Of a stretch of 13,347 bases of DNA, positions 6,104 through 13,080 are shown piece after piece (positions within the stretch are counted from its first letter, which is position 1; each line of letters opens with the position of its first letter). Source of the DNA: Streptomyces sp. NRRL WC-3742 (GTDB taxonomy: Bacteria > Actinomycetota > Actinomycetes > Streptomycetales > Streptomycetaceae); the NCBI RefSeq assembly GCF_000720635.1, contig NZ_JOCF01000126.1:1-13347 (forward strand). Direction: 5' to 3'. Made by a program: the position numbers and the translations under genes. A model generated the notes under the pieces. The model searched no databases. It was not told the origin of the DNA and was given only the letters and a program-made list of their open reading frames with translations.

Positions 6104-6865
6104 TCACGCGGCGGCCACGGCCGCGTCCACGGCCGCCGCCGCCGCGCTCTTGGCGCGCCGCAGCTCCTTGTCCTCCAGCAGGCCGGGGGCGAAGGCGGCC
6201 GCGTCGATGGTGACGCTGGCCGCGATCCGGCCGGCTTGTTCCACCTCGACGGTGACCTTGGTCAGCAGTCGGCCGGCCTCGGTGAGGTCCGACTCGTCCA
6301 TCCGCAGGCGCAGCGTGGCGGCCACCGGGAAGAGGAAGTTGGAGAAGGCGGTGTTCATCGAGTTCAGCACGATGTAGTAGCGCTGCTGCGGCCAGCGGGA
6401 GGTGATGAAGTGCTCGACCACCGCCACGTACATCTGCCGGGCCGCCTCGACGGCGACCATCCCCTGGACGTGGACGCGGTCCTGCACGTCGACCAGGAGC
6501 TCGTTGTGGTCGTGCAGCCGCAGGGCGGCCTCGTAGGTGTCCTCGTCGATCCGGGTCAGCCCGGCGACCAGCACGTTGTCCTGGCGCGCCTTGTGCAGGT
6601 CCTGACGGCCGGCCGGTTCGGCGGCGTCGTGCAGCAGGACGAGTACGTCGGCGAGGCCGCGCCTGGCGATCGCGTCCCGCAGGTACGAGGCGTCGAACGA
6701 GCCGATGCCCTGGCCGGCGACCACGCGGACGGGCTCCCGGACGGCGTCGAGGTCGCCCGCGTCGAGGGCCCGGGTGAAGGCCGTGAAGGTCTCGGCGCCG
6801 ACGGCTTCGGCGAAGTCGCGGAAGCGGTCGCCGACGACCAGGCGGGAGGTGGAAGTACCTGTCAT
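6104..6865 (-). CDS. AfsA-like hotdog-domain protein
   Basis: 253-residue protein with one recognisable AfsA-type hotdog domain (about residues 88-225): HKARQDNVLVAGL at 91-103 and RVHVQGMVAVEAARQMY at 130-146 match the HK..NVLV and H..GM...EAARQ pattern of A-factor synthase. AfsA itself has two such domains in about 300 residues. Here the first ~85 residues show no clear hotdog motif, so this is a single-domain or half-degenerate relative. AGGAGG lies 6 bases before the ATG. It is the first gene of a unit with the prephenate dehydratase. It could make a butyrolactone-type signal for the cluster regulators, or act as a pathway enzyme on an acyl-CoA, since the hotdog fold also includes thioesterases and hydratases. 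The sequence does not decide. Confidence 0.75.
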   Translation of the reverse strand: MTGTSTSRLVVGDRFRDFAEAVGAETFTAFTRALDAGDLDAVREPVRVVAGQGIGSFDASYLRDAIARRGLADVLVLLHDAAEPAGRQDLHKARQDNVLVAGLTRIDEDTYEAALRLHDHNELLVDVQDRVHVQGMVAVEAARQMYVAVVEHFITSRWPQQRYYIVLNSMNTAFSNFLFPVAATLRLRMDESDLTEAGRLLTKVTVEVEQAGRIAASVTIDAAAFAPGLLEDKELRRAKSAAAAAVDAAVAAA

Positions 6866-6909
6866 GGATTGCCTCCTGAGGGGAAGTCAGAGTGCCAGGC
6901 GGGTGTGCC

Positions 6910-6961
6910 CGGGCCACGCCGTCCCAGCTTCGAAGGACGGCGACGGCGGGAACAGTCGGCC
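6910..6961 (-). promoter_or_regulatory. 52-bp promoter element, copy facing the hotdog gene
   Basis: Read on the - strand this 52-base stretch matches 7068-7119 (+ strand) at about two-thirds of positions without gaps, with shared blocks GGCCGACTG, CCGTCC, TCGAAGCTGGG and GGCCCG in the same order. It ends 44 bases before the hotdog start codon. Inside lies a perfect dyad CCGTCC-N10-GGACGG (6919-6940). It probably holds a binding site for a shared regulator, perhaps with the core promoter. Confidence 0.6.
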
Positions 6962-7021
6962 CTTGGTGCTAGCGCCCGGCGTCTAGTTCCCGCGGCCAGG
7001 GTGCGCAGCCGGGAGTTCTGG

Positions 7022-7046
7022 GGCCTGATCCGAAGACACGGCCTAG
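7022..7046 (-). repeat. Dispersed repeat, copy B
   Basis: Read on the - strand it is CTAGGCCGTGTCTTCGGATC followed by AGGCC, closely matching copy A (3850-3877) and copy C (5269-5294). It sits in the middle of the divergent promoter region, between the two copies of the 52-bp element. Confidence 0.55.
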
Positions 7047-7067
7047 ACCTGTGGCACTACCTTCATC

Positions 7068-7119
7068 GGCCGACTGCCGCCCGGGTGCCGTCCGCTCGAA
7101 GCTGGGGTGGGGAGGCCCG
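7068..7119 (+). promoter_or_regulatory. 52-bp promoter element, copy facing the E1alpha gene
   Basis: Same element as at 6910-6961 but on the + strand, ending 56 bases before the E1alpha start codon. The blocks GGCCGACTG, CCGTCC, TCGAAGCTGGG and GGCCCG are shared; the right half of the dyad is degenerate here (GGGTGG instead of GGACGG). Equal orientation and similar distance to each start codon suggest the two units are switched on together. Confidence 0.6.
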
Positions 7120-7175
7120 CCACTTGCACCGGACCCACGAGCGGCCCCAGGAACGGGCGAAGGAGCCACAGCCAC

Positions 7176-8276
7176 ATGACAGTTCTGCATCCACCGGACG
7201 TCCACGCCGGCGCCGCGGCGCTGCTGCCCGGCCCGGAACCACTGAGCCTCATCGACCGGGGAGGCGGCACCGGGGACATCGCTCCCTCGGTGCTGCTCGA
7301 CCTCCACCGGCACCTCGTGCGGGGCCGGCGCTACAACCTCCAGGCCACCGCGCTGACCAAGCAGGGCCGGCTGGCCGTCTACCCGTCCACGACGGGGCAG
7401 GAGGCGTGCCAGGCGGGCGCGGTGCTGGCGCTGGAGGAGCGGGACTGGATCTTCCCGACCTACCGCGACACCCTCGCCCTGCTGGTGCGCGGGCTCGATC
7501 CGGTCGAGGTCCTCACCCTGCTGCGCGGCGACTGGCACAGTGGGTACGACCCGCGCGAGCACCGGGTCGCCCCGCTCTGCACCCCGCTGGCCACCCAGGC
7601 GCCGCACGCGGTCGGGCTGGCCCGGGCCGCCGCCCTGCGCGGTGAGGACCTGGTCGCCCTGGCCTTCATCGGCGACGGCGGCACCAGCGAGGGCGACTTC
7701 CACGAGGCCGTGAACTTCGCCGCTGTCTACCGCGTCCCGGTCGTCTTCCTGGTTCAGAACAACGGCTACGCGATCTCCGTCCCGCTGCACAAGCAGACCG
7801 CTGCGCCCAGCCTCGCCCACAAGGCGGTCGGGTACGGCGTCCCGGGCGTGCTGGTGGACGGCAACGACGCCGTCGCCGTGCACCAGGCCGTACGGGCGGC
7901 GGCGGACCGGGCGCGGGCCGGCGGCGGCCCGACCCTGATCGAGGCGGTCACCTACCGCCTGGACGCCCACACCAACGCCGACGACGCCACCCGCTACCGG
8001 GAGGCCGCCGAGGTCGAGCACTGGCAGGGCCGTGACCCGGTGGACCGGCTGGAGGCCCACCTGCGGGAGTGCGGCCTGCTGACCGAGGAGGCCGTCGCCC
8101 GGGCCGGGCGGGAGGCCGAGGAGCTGGCGGCGCAGCTGCGCAGCCGCCTCGCCGACGACCCGGCGGTGGACCCGATGAGCCTCTTCGAGCACGTCTACGC
8201 CCGTCCCACCCCCCAGCTGCTCGAACAACGGGCCGCTCTGGCCGCGGAGTTGGCCGACGTCGAGGAGGCCCGATGA
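7176..8276 (+). CDS. 2-oxoacid dehydrogenase E1 component, alpha subunit (BCKDH type)
   Basis: 366-residue thiamine-diphosphate-dependent E1alpha, which with E1beta decarboxylates a 2-oxoacid and passes the acyl group to E2. The ThDP-binding motif is complete: GDGGTSEGDFHEAVNF at 166-181 ending in NN at 195-196. QGRLAVYPSTTGQEACQAG (63-81) and FPTYRD (93-98) are typical of branched-chain and pyruvate E1alpha of the heterotetrameric type. ATG at 7176 has AAGGAG 9 bases upstream; longer in-frame starts would run into the promoter element. The stop overlaps the E1beta start (ATGA). Substrate cannot be read directly; the cluster suggests phenylpyruvate (giving phenylacetyl-CoA), with branched-chain oxoacids as the alternative. 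Confidence 0.92.
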   Translation: MTVLHPPDVHAGAAALLPGPEPLSLIDRGGGTGDIAPSVLLDLHRHLVRGRRYNLQATALTKQGRLAVYPSTTGQEACQAGAVLALEERDWIFPTYRDTLALLVRGLDPVEVLTLLRGDWHSGYDPREHRVAPLCTPLATQAPHAVGLARAAALRGEDLVALAFIGDGGTSEGDFHEAVNFAAVYRVPVVFLVQNNGYAISVPLHKQTAAPSLAHKAVGYGVPGVLVDGNDAVAVHQAVRAAADRARAGGGPTLIEAVTYRLDAHTNADDATRYREAAEVEHWQGRDPVDRLEAHLRECGLLTEEAVARAGREAEELAAQLRSRLADDPAVDPMSLFEHVYARPTPQLLEQRAALAAELADVEEAR

Positions 8277-9325
8277 CCGCCGTCACGGAGATCACCACCC
8301 CCGCCGGCGCGGGCCGGGCCGCGGAGGCTGCGCCGGTGACCATGGCCGGCGCCCTCAACCGGGCCCTGCGTGACGCCCTCGCCGCCGATCCCGACGTCCA
8401 CCTGCTCGGCGAGGACATCGGCGCCCTGGGCGGCGTGTTCCGGGTGACCGACGGGCTCGCGGCGGCATTCGGTGAGGAGCGGGTGTCGGACACCCCGCTC
8501 GCCGAGGCCGGCATCCTGGGCACCGCCGTGGGCATGGCCATGTACGGGCTGCGCCCGGTCGTGGAGATGCAGTTCGACGCCTTCGCCTACCCGGCCTTCG
8601 AGCAACTGGTCAGCCACGTCGCGAAGATGCGCAACCGGACCCGGGGCGCCCTGCCGATGCCGCTGACGATCCGCATCCCGTACGGCGGCGGGATCGGCGG
8701 GGTGGAGCACCACAGCGACGCCTCCGAGGCGTACTACACCCACACTCCCGGGCTGCACGTCGTGGCGCCGGCGACCGTCCCGGACGCCTACGCTCTGCTG
8801 CGGGCCGCCATCGCCTCGGACGACCCGGTCGTCTTCCTCGAACCCAAGCGCCTCTACTGGAGCAAGGGTCTGCTCGAGCCCTCGCCAGGCCCCGCCGTGC
8901 TGGGCCGGGCGGCGGTGCGCCGACCAGGCACCTCCGCGACGCTGATCACCTACGGCCCCTCGCTGCCCGTCTGCCTGGAGGCCGCCGAGGCCGCGACGGC
9001 CGAGGGCTGGGACCTGGAGGTCGTCGACCTGCGGACGCTGGTGCCCTTCGACGACGAGACGGTCTGCGCCAGCGTGCGCCGCACCGGCCGGGCCGTCGTG
9101 GTGCACGAGGCCCAGGGCTTCTCGGGGTTCGGCGCGGAGATCGCGGCCCGGATCACCGAGCGCTGCTTCCACCACCTCGCGGCGCCGGTGCTGCGGGTCA
9201 CCGGGCTCGACATCCCCTACCCGCCGCCCATGCTGGAGCGCTTCCACCTGCCCGACGTCGATCGCATCCTCGACGCGGTCGGGCGGCTGCAGTGGGAGTA
9301 CGACATCACTGAGGAGCAGAAGTGA
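8273..9325 (+). CDS. 2-oxoacid dehydrogenase E1 component, beta subunit (BCKDH type)
   Basis: 350-residue E1beta of the same complex. LLGEDIG (44-50), DTPLAEAGILG (73-83), the long conserved helix FDAFAYPAFEQLVSHVAKMR (101-120) and GGVEHHSDASEAYYTHTPGL (142-161, with the His pair near the active site) are typical of branched-chain-type E1beta. The C-terminal domain includes TGLDIPYPPP and ends in the usual LPDVDRIL helix. The start ATG overlaps the E1alpha stop by 4 bases and the stop overlaps the E2 start by 4 bases, so the three subunits are translationally coupled. The first ~22 residues are an Ala-rich extension. Confidence 0.93.
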   Translation: MTAVTEITTPAGAGRAAEAAPVTMAGALNRALRDALAADPDVHLLGEDIGALGGVFRVTDGLAAAFGEERVSDTPLAEAGILGTAVGMAMYGLRPVVEMQFDAFAYPAFEQLVSHVAKMRNRTRGALPMPLTIRIPYGGGIGGVEHHSDASEAYYTHTPGLHVVAPATVPDAYALLRAAIASDDPVVFLEPKRLYWSKGLLEPSPGPAVLGRAAVRRPGTSATLITYGPSLPVCLEAAEAATAEGWDLEVVDLRTLVPFDDETVCASVRRTGRAVVVHEAQGFSGFGAEIAARITERCFHHLAAPVLRVTGLDIPYPPPMLERFHLPDVDRILDAVGRLQWEYDITEEQK

Positions 9326-10593
9326 GCACGGCCGCACGGGAGTTCCTCCTTCCCGACCTCGGGGAGGGGCTGGTCGAGGCGGAGATCGTCCGCTGGCTGG
9401 TCGCGGTGGGGGAGGCGGTCGCTGTGGACCAGCCGGTGGTGGAGGTGGAGACGGCCAAGGCGGCCGTGGAGGTGCCCTGCCCGTTCGAGGGCGTGGTGAC
9501 CGGGCTGTGGGCGCAGGAGGGCGAGAGCGTGGCGGTCGGCCGGCCGCTGCTGACGATCGCACGGGCCGACGCGCCGGCGGCCTCCGCGCGGGAATCGGCC
9601 GGCGAGGGCTCTGGCAGCGTGCTGGTCGGTTACGGCACCGCCGCCCCGGCCCCGCGCCGCCGACGTGCGGCCGCCGCACCGGACAGGGCCGCGGCGGCGG
9701 TGGTGCTGGAGGCCCCGAAGGTGGTGTCGCCGCTGGTCCGGGCCCTCGCCCGCAGCAACGGCGTGGACCTGCACACCGTTCGGGGCAGTGGCCCGGGCGG
9801 GCTGATCCTGCGGCGCGACGTCGAGCCCGTGCCCGTACCCGGGGACACCGAGGGCGCCGGGGACACCGAGGGCGCCGGGGACGCCGGGGACACCGAGGGC
9901 ACCGGGGCCGTCCGGGTGCCGCTGCGCGGGGTGCGCAAGGCGGTGGCCGAGAAGCTGACCCGCAGCCGCCGGGAGATCCCCGACGCCACCACCTGGGTCG
10001 ACGTGGACGCCACCCGCCTCCTGGAGGCCAGGACGGCCCTCGCCACGTCCTCCGGCGAGCCGCTCCCGGTGCTCGCCCTGCTGGCGCGCATCTGTGTCGC
10101 GGCCCTGGCCCGCTACCCGGAGCTCAACGCCTCGGTGGACGTCGACCGGCAGGAGATCGTCCGCCACCGCGCCGTCCACCTGGGCTTCGCGGCGCAGACC
10201 GAACGCGGCCTCGTGGTCCCGGTGGTGAGGGACGCTCACCGCCGGAACCCGGGCGAGCTGGCGGCCGAGATCGGCCGGCTGGTCGAGGGCGCCCGGGCCG
10301 GCACGCTGACGCCGGGCGAGCTGTCCGGCAGCACCTTCACCCTCAACAACTACGGTGTGTTCGGCGTGGACGGATCGACCCCGATCATCAACCACCCGGA
10401 GGCCGCGATGCTCGGCGTCGGCCGCATCCTGCCGCGCCCGTGGGTGGTGGACGGCGCGCTGGAGGTCCGCCGGATCTGCCAGTTGTCGTTCACCTTCGAC
10501 CACCGGGTCTGTGACGGCGGCAGCGCGGGCGGCTTCCTGCGGACGGTCGCCGACCTCGTCGAGGAGCCGCTGGGACTGCTCGGCACGGTGTGA
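9322..10593 (+). CDS. 2-oxoacid dehydrogenase E2, dihydrolipoyl acyltransferase
   Basis: 423-residue E2 that moves the acyl group from E1 to CoA. Domains in order: one lipoyl domain (1-80) with the lipoylated lysine in VETAKAAVE (K46); an Ala/Arg-rich linker; a subunit-binding domain around 133-168 (VVSPLVRALARSNGVDL and GSGPGGLILRRDVE); a repetitive Gly/Asp/Thr/Glu linker (174-195); and the catalytic acyltransferase domain with the active-site DHRVCDGG (393-400, His394 and Asp398). Start is GTG at 9322 overlapping the E1beta stop (GTGA). No E3 (dihydrolipoamide dehydrogenase) gene is in the window, so a housekeeping E3 would have to complete the complex. The gene ends 5 bases before a strong terminator. 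Confidence 0.94.
   Translation: MSTAAREFLLPDLGEGLVEAEIVRWLVAVGEAVAVDQPVVEVETAKAAVEVPCPFEGVVTGLWAQEGESVAVGRPLLTIARADAPAASARESAGEGSGSVLVGYGTAAPAPRRRRAAAAPDRAAAAVVLEAPKVVSPLVRALARSNGVDLHTVRGSGPGGLILRRDVEPVPVPGDTEGAGDTEGAGDAGDTEGTGAVRVPLRGVRKAVAEKLTRSRREIPDATTWVDVDATRLLEARTALATSSGEPLPVLALLARICVAALARYPELNASVDVDRQEIVRHRAVHLGFAAQTERGLVVPVVRDAHRRNPGELAAEIGRLVEGARAGTLTPGELSGSTFTLNNYGVFGVDGSTPIINHPEAAMLGVGRILPRPWVVDGALEVRRICQLSFTFDHRVCDGGSAGGFLRTVADLVEEPLGLLGTV
9841..9903 (+). repeat. 18-bp tandem repeat in the E2 linker
   Basis: GGGGACACCGAGGGCGCC is present at 9841-9858 and 9859-9876, then a 9-base half unit (9877-9885), then a third unit with one change (9886-9903). It encodes repeats of GDTEGA in the flexible linker before the catalytic domain. 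Copy number is likely to vary between strains by slippage. Confidence 0.9.
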
Positions 10594-10598
10594 GCGTA

Positions 10599-10638
10599 CG
10601 AAGGGGGCCGGCCACCGCACGGTGGCCGGCCCCCTTCG
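10599..10638. terminator. Bidirectional hairpin terminator between E2 and the PaaY-type gene
   Basis: Perfect 19-base arms (10599-10617 and 10620-10638; the centre pairs less tightly, giving an effective 4-base loop) lie exactly between convergent stop codons at 10593 and 10644. No T-tract. Confidence 0.8.
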
Positions 10639-10643
10639 ACGGT

Positions 10644-11252
10644 TCAGCGGGAGCGGTACTCGTGGAGGGTCACGTGCTCCGGCGGGCCCGGGCGCAGGGG
10701 CCCGCCCGCCGTGACCTCGGTGGCGGCCTCGGCGGGCAGCAGCCCGGTCAGGCAGCGCTGGGCGAGCTTCCGGTACTGCGCGGTGCCGTTGCCCTTCCAG
10801 GCGATCTCGTCCGCGGTGAGCTCGCGCAGGACCTTCGCCGGGCTGCCGGCCACCAGGTGCCGGGCCGGCACCTCGAAGCGGGACTTGACGAAGCTTCCGG
10901 CGCCGACGAACGCCTGCTCCCCGACGACCGCGCCGTCCATCAGGACGGACTTCATCCCGATCAGGCTGTCCCGGCCGACCCGGCAGCCGTGCAGCACGCT
11001 GCCGTGCCCGACGTGTCCGTCCTCCTCGACGACGGTGTCGGCGCCGGGGAAGCAGTGCAGCACGCAGCCGTCCTGCACGTTGGAGCCCGCGCGGAGCTCG
11101 ATCCGGCCGAAGTCCCCGCGCAGGCTGGCCAGCGGGCCGACGTAGCAGCCGGCCCCGATCACCACCGAGCCGATCAGGACGGCGTCCGGGTGGACGAAGG
11201 CGGTCGGGTGCACGACGGGGACGGCACCCTCGAAGGAGTAGATGCGTGCCAT
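10644..11252 (-). CDS. paaY: PaaY-type hexapeptide-repeat thioesterase
   Basis: 202-residue left-handed beta-helix protein of the PaaY/gamma-carbonic-anhydrase group. Hexapeptide repeats run from about residue 15 to 135. The PaaY-like core is NVQDGCVLHCFPGADTVV (58-75) and EDGHVGHGSVLHGC (77-90), with His at 66, 80, 83 and 88 available for metal and catalysis. The C-terminal motif GSPAKVLRELTADEIAWKGN is also PaaY-like, with a tail of about 40 residues. PaaY proteins hydrolyse ring-expanded CoA thioesters arising from phenylacetyl-CoA catabolism, and a thioesterase (TrlF) does this step in dihydroxytropolone synthesis. AGGAGG lies 6 bases before the ATG. It is the last gene of the right - strand unit. 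Alternatives are a general acyltransferase-like or carbonic-anhydrase-like protein, less likely here. Confidence 0.87.
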   Translation of the reverse strand: MARIYSFEGAVPVVHPTAFVHPDAVLIGSVVIGAGCYVGPLASLRGDFGRIELRAGSNVQDGCVLHCFPGADTVVEEDGHVGHGSVLHGCRVGRDSLIGMKSVLMDGAVVGEQAFVGAGSFVKSRFEVPARHLVAGSPAKVLRELTADEIAWKGNGTAQYRKLAQRCLTGLLPAEAATEVTAGGPLRPGPPEHVTLHEYRSR

Positions 11253-11272
11253 GTTTTCCTCCTGATCACGAG

Positions 11273-11305
11273 TGGACGGCCGGTGCGGGCAGCACCGGCC
11301 GTCCA
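11273..11305 (-). terminator. Intergenic hairpin between the FAD monooxygenase and PaaY-type genes
   Basis: Perfect 14-base arms (11273-11286 and 11292-11305) around a 5-base loop, starting 10 bases after the monooxygenase stop on the - strand and ending 21 bases before the next start codon. It may be a partial terminator or an mRNA-stabilising structure that sets the PaaY-type level relative to the upstream genes. No T-tract. Confidence 0.5.
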
Positions 11306-11314
11306 GGGGGTGTG

Positions 11315-12529
11315 CTAGGCGGACGCCGTGGTCCGCCGGGCGCGGAGTTCCTCGAGGGCGTCGTGGCCGTGGATCCATGCCAGCTGGTCGGGCAGCCCGG
11401 TCAGCCGGAGGTTGCGCTCCTCGGCCCCCGGGCCGTCGGGCAGTTGGAAGCACTCGGCGTTCCTGCGGGAGCCGGACTGGATCAGCCGGGTGCGCGGCCG
11501 CCGCAGCCGCTCGTAGTCGCGCAGCGCGTCGGCCACGCCGTCCGGACGGGCCTCGCCGAGCAGGTGTCCGAGGACCACGGCGTCCTCCAGGCACTGGTTC
11601 GCGCCCTGGCCGTGGTGCGGCAGCATGGCGTGGGCGGCGTCGCCGAGCAGGGTCGCCCGGCCCTCGCTCCAGCGGCGCAGCGGCTCCCGGTCGTACAGCG
11701 CCCAGCGCCCGGGGCGCTCGGCGGCCGAGAGGACCTCGGTGACGAACGGGTGCCAGCCTTCGAACGCCGGCAGCAGGTCCTCCACCCGGCCCTCGGTGTA
11801 CCAGGACTCCTCGGTCCACTCGCGGTCGGGCACCACGGCCAGGAAGTTCACGGCCGAGCCGTCCGCGACGGGGTAGGCGATGAAGTGCCGGCCGGGGCCG
11901 AGCCACAACCACAGGACGGGCTCGGCGAGTTGGGGGACGTGCTGGAGCCGGTTCATGGGGACGAGCGCCCGGTAGCCGCAGGTCCCGGAGAACACCGCCT
12001 CCTGCGGGCCGAAGAGGTGGTCGCGCACGGCCGAGTGGATGCCGTCCGCGCCGATCACCGCGTCGGCCTCGGCCTGGGCGCCGTCCGCGAAGTGCACCAC
12101 GGCGCCGTGCTCGTCCTGTTCGACCCGTTCGCAGCGGGCGCCGAGCCTCAGGTGCTGCTCGCCCAGTTCGGTGAGCAGTACCCGGTGCACGGCCGCGCGT
12201 TCCACCGTCCAGAACGGTGCCCCGAAGCGCTGCGGGTACCAGCCCGCGAGCTGGTGGGACACCATCGTGTCGCCGGTGCGCCAGTGCCGGAACTCGGCCC
12301 GTACGGGCTCGGTCGCCGCCTTCGCGAGCGGCTCGGCGACGGACAGTTCGCGCAGGGCCCGGTGTCCGTTCGCGCCGATGGCGATGCCCGCGCCCTGGGT
12401 GGTGACCCTGCGGGCCTGTTCGTGGACGACGACCTCGGCGCCCCGGCGCTTCAGCGCGATCGCGACGGCCAGGCCGCCGATCCCGCCGCCGACGACGGCC
12501 ACCCTCGGCCTCCTAGCGGCCCTGTCCAT
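11315..12529 (-). CDS. Salicylate-hydroxylase-like FAD monooxygenase (TrlE-like)
   Basis: 404-residue group A flavoprotein monooxygenase. The N-terminal FAD Rossmann motif is VAVVGGGIGGLAVAIALKRRG (10-30), the DG motif ADGIHSAVR is at 161-169 and the GD motif LLGDAAHAMLPHHGQG at 294-309. Such enzymes use NAD(P)H and O2 and often hydroxylate with loss of a carboxyl group, as salicylate hydroxylase does. In dihydroxytropolone synthesis TrlE performs hydroxylation, decarboxylation and ring oxidation of the seven-membered carboxylic acid to give tropolone; this gene, beside a PaaY-type thioesterase and an HpaBC pair, is the natural counterpart (inference). AAGGAGG lies 3 bases before the ATG at 12529. 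It starts 23 bases after the reductase stop. Confidence 0.9.
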   Translation of the reverse strand: MDRAARRPRVAVVGGGIGGLAVAIALKRRGAEVVVHEQARRVTTQGAGIAIGANGHRALRELSVAEPLAKAATEPVRAEFRHWRTGDTMVSHQLAGWYPQRFGAPFWTVERAAVHRVLLTELGEQHLRLGARCERVEQDEHGAVVHFADGAQAEADAVIGADGIHSAVRDHLFGPQEAVFSGTCGYRALVPMNRLQHVPQLAEPVLWLWLGPGRHFIAYPVADGSAVNFLAVVPDREWTEESWYTEGRVEDLLPAFEGWHPFVTEVLSAAERPGRWALYDREPLRRWSEGRATLLGDAAHAMLPHHGQGANQCLEDAVVLGHLLGEARPDGVADALRDYERLRRPRTRLIQSGSRRNAECFQLPDGPGAEERNLRLTGLPDQLAWIHGHDALEELRARRTTASA

Positions 12530-12552
12530 GGTCCTCCTTCTGGTCGGGCCCG

Positions 12553-13080
12553 TCAGCCGAGCGGGGCCACTCCGGTGAAGCCGCCCCGATGGAACACCAG
12601 CGGCTCGTGGTCGCGGTAGGCCACCCCGAGCACCTCGCCGACCACCAGGTGGTGGTCGCCGAGCGGCTGGGTGAGCTTCAGCGCGCACTCGAGGGTGCCG
12701 GGACCGTCCGGCAGAGTGAGGCAGCCGGTCAGAGGCCCGGTCTCCCAGGCCGCGGCCTGCTCGATCCCCTCGCGCCGGTCGGCGGGCCGGGTGAGCAGGC
12801 GGACCAGCTCGCGGTCGGTGCTGCCCACGAAGGAGACCGCCCACCTGCCGCTGGCGCGCAGCTGCCGCAGGAACGTGGAGTCCGAGCGCAGGTACATCGA
12901 CACCAGCGGCGGCTCAAGGGAGACGGAGGTGAACGAGTTGACGGCGATGGCGTCGTGGCGGATCCGCCCGGCCTCCTCGACGACGGTGGTCACCGCGCAC
13001 ACGCCGGTGACGAACTGCCCCAGGATGCGCCGCAGTTCGGGCGGCTTGACGGCCCGGCCGGGGGCCTGGGAGACGCTCAC
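12553..13080 (-). CDS. HpaC-type flavin reductase (partner of the HpaB-family oxygenase)
   Basis: 175-residue flavin:NAD(P)H reductase of the flavin_reduct family, supplying reduced flavin to a two-component monooxygenase. [16 protein letters not shown] (20-35), the flavin-binding segment [19 protein letters not shown] (46-64), [13 protein letters not shown] (141-153) and LVFHRGGF near the end are family hallmarks. Start GTG at 13080 overlaps the oxygenase stop (GTGA), which fixes the start and indicates coupled translation with the oxygenase. By analogy with TrlCD this pair would hydroxylate the tropolone ring. Confidence 0.92.
   Translation of the reverse strand: MSVSQAPGRAVKPPELRRILGQFVTGVCAVTTVVEEAGRIRHDAIAVNSFTSVSLEPPLVSMYLRSDSTFLRQLRASGRWAVSFVGSTDRELVRLLTRPADRREGIEQAAAWETGPLTGCLTLPDGPGTLECALKLTQPLGDHHLVVGEVLGVAYRDHEPLVFHRGGFTGVAPLG

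Noticed and set aside
6026..7645. A 539-codon + strand frame across the hotdog gene, the divergent promoter region and the start of E1alpha
   Set aside because: It crosses two well-supported genes on both strands and the non-coding gap; the product has no recognisable domain.
9841..9903. CRISPR-like or minisatellite array
   Set aside because: The units are adjacent without spacers and stay in frame as an E2 linker repeat.
10644..11252. Plain gamma-carbonic anhydrase
   Set aside because: The hexapeptide fold is shared, but the NVQDGCVLHCFPG, GHVGHGSVLHGC and GSPAK...ELTADEIAWK pattern and the neighbours fit PaaY-type thioesterases better.
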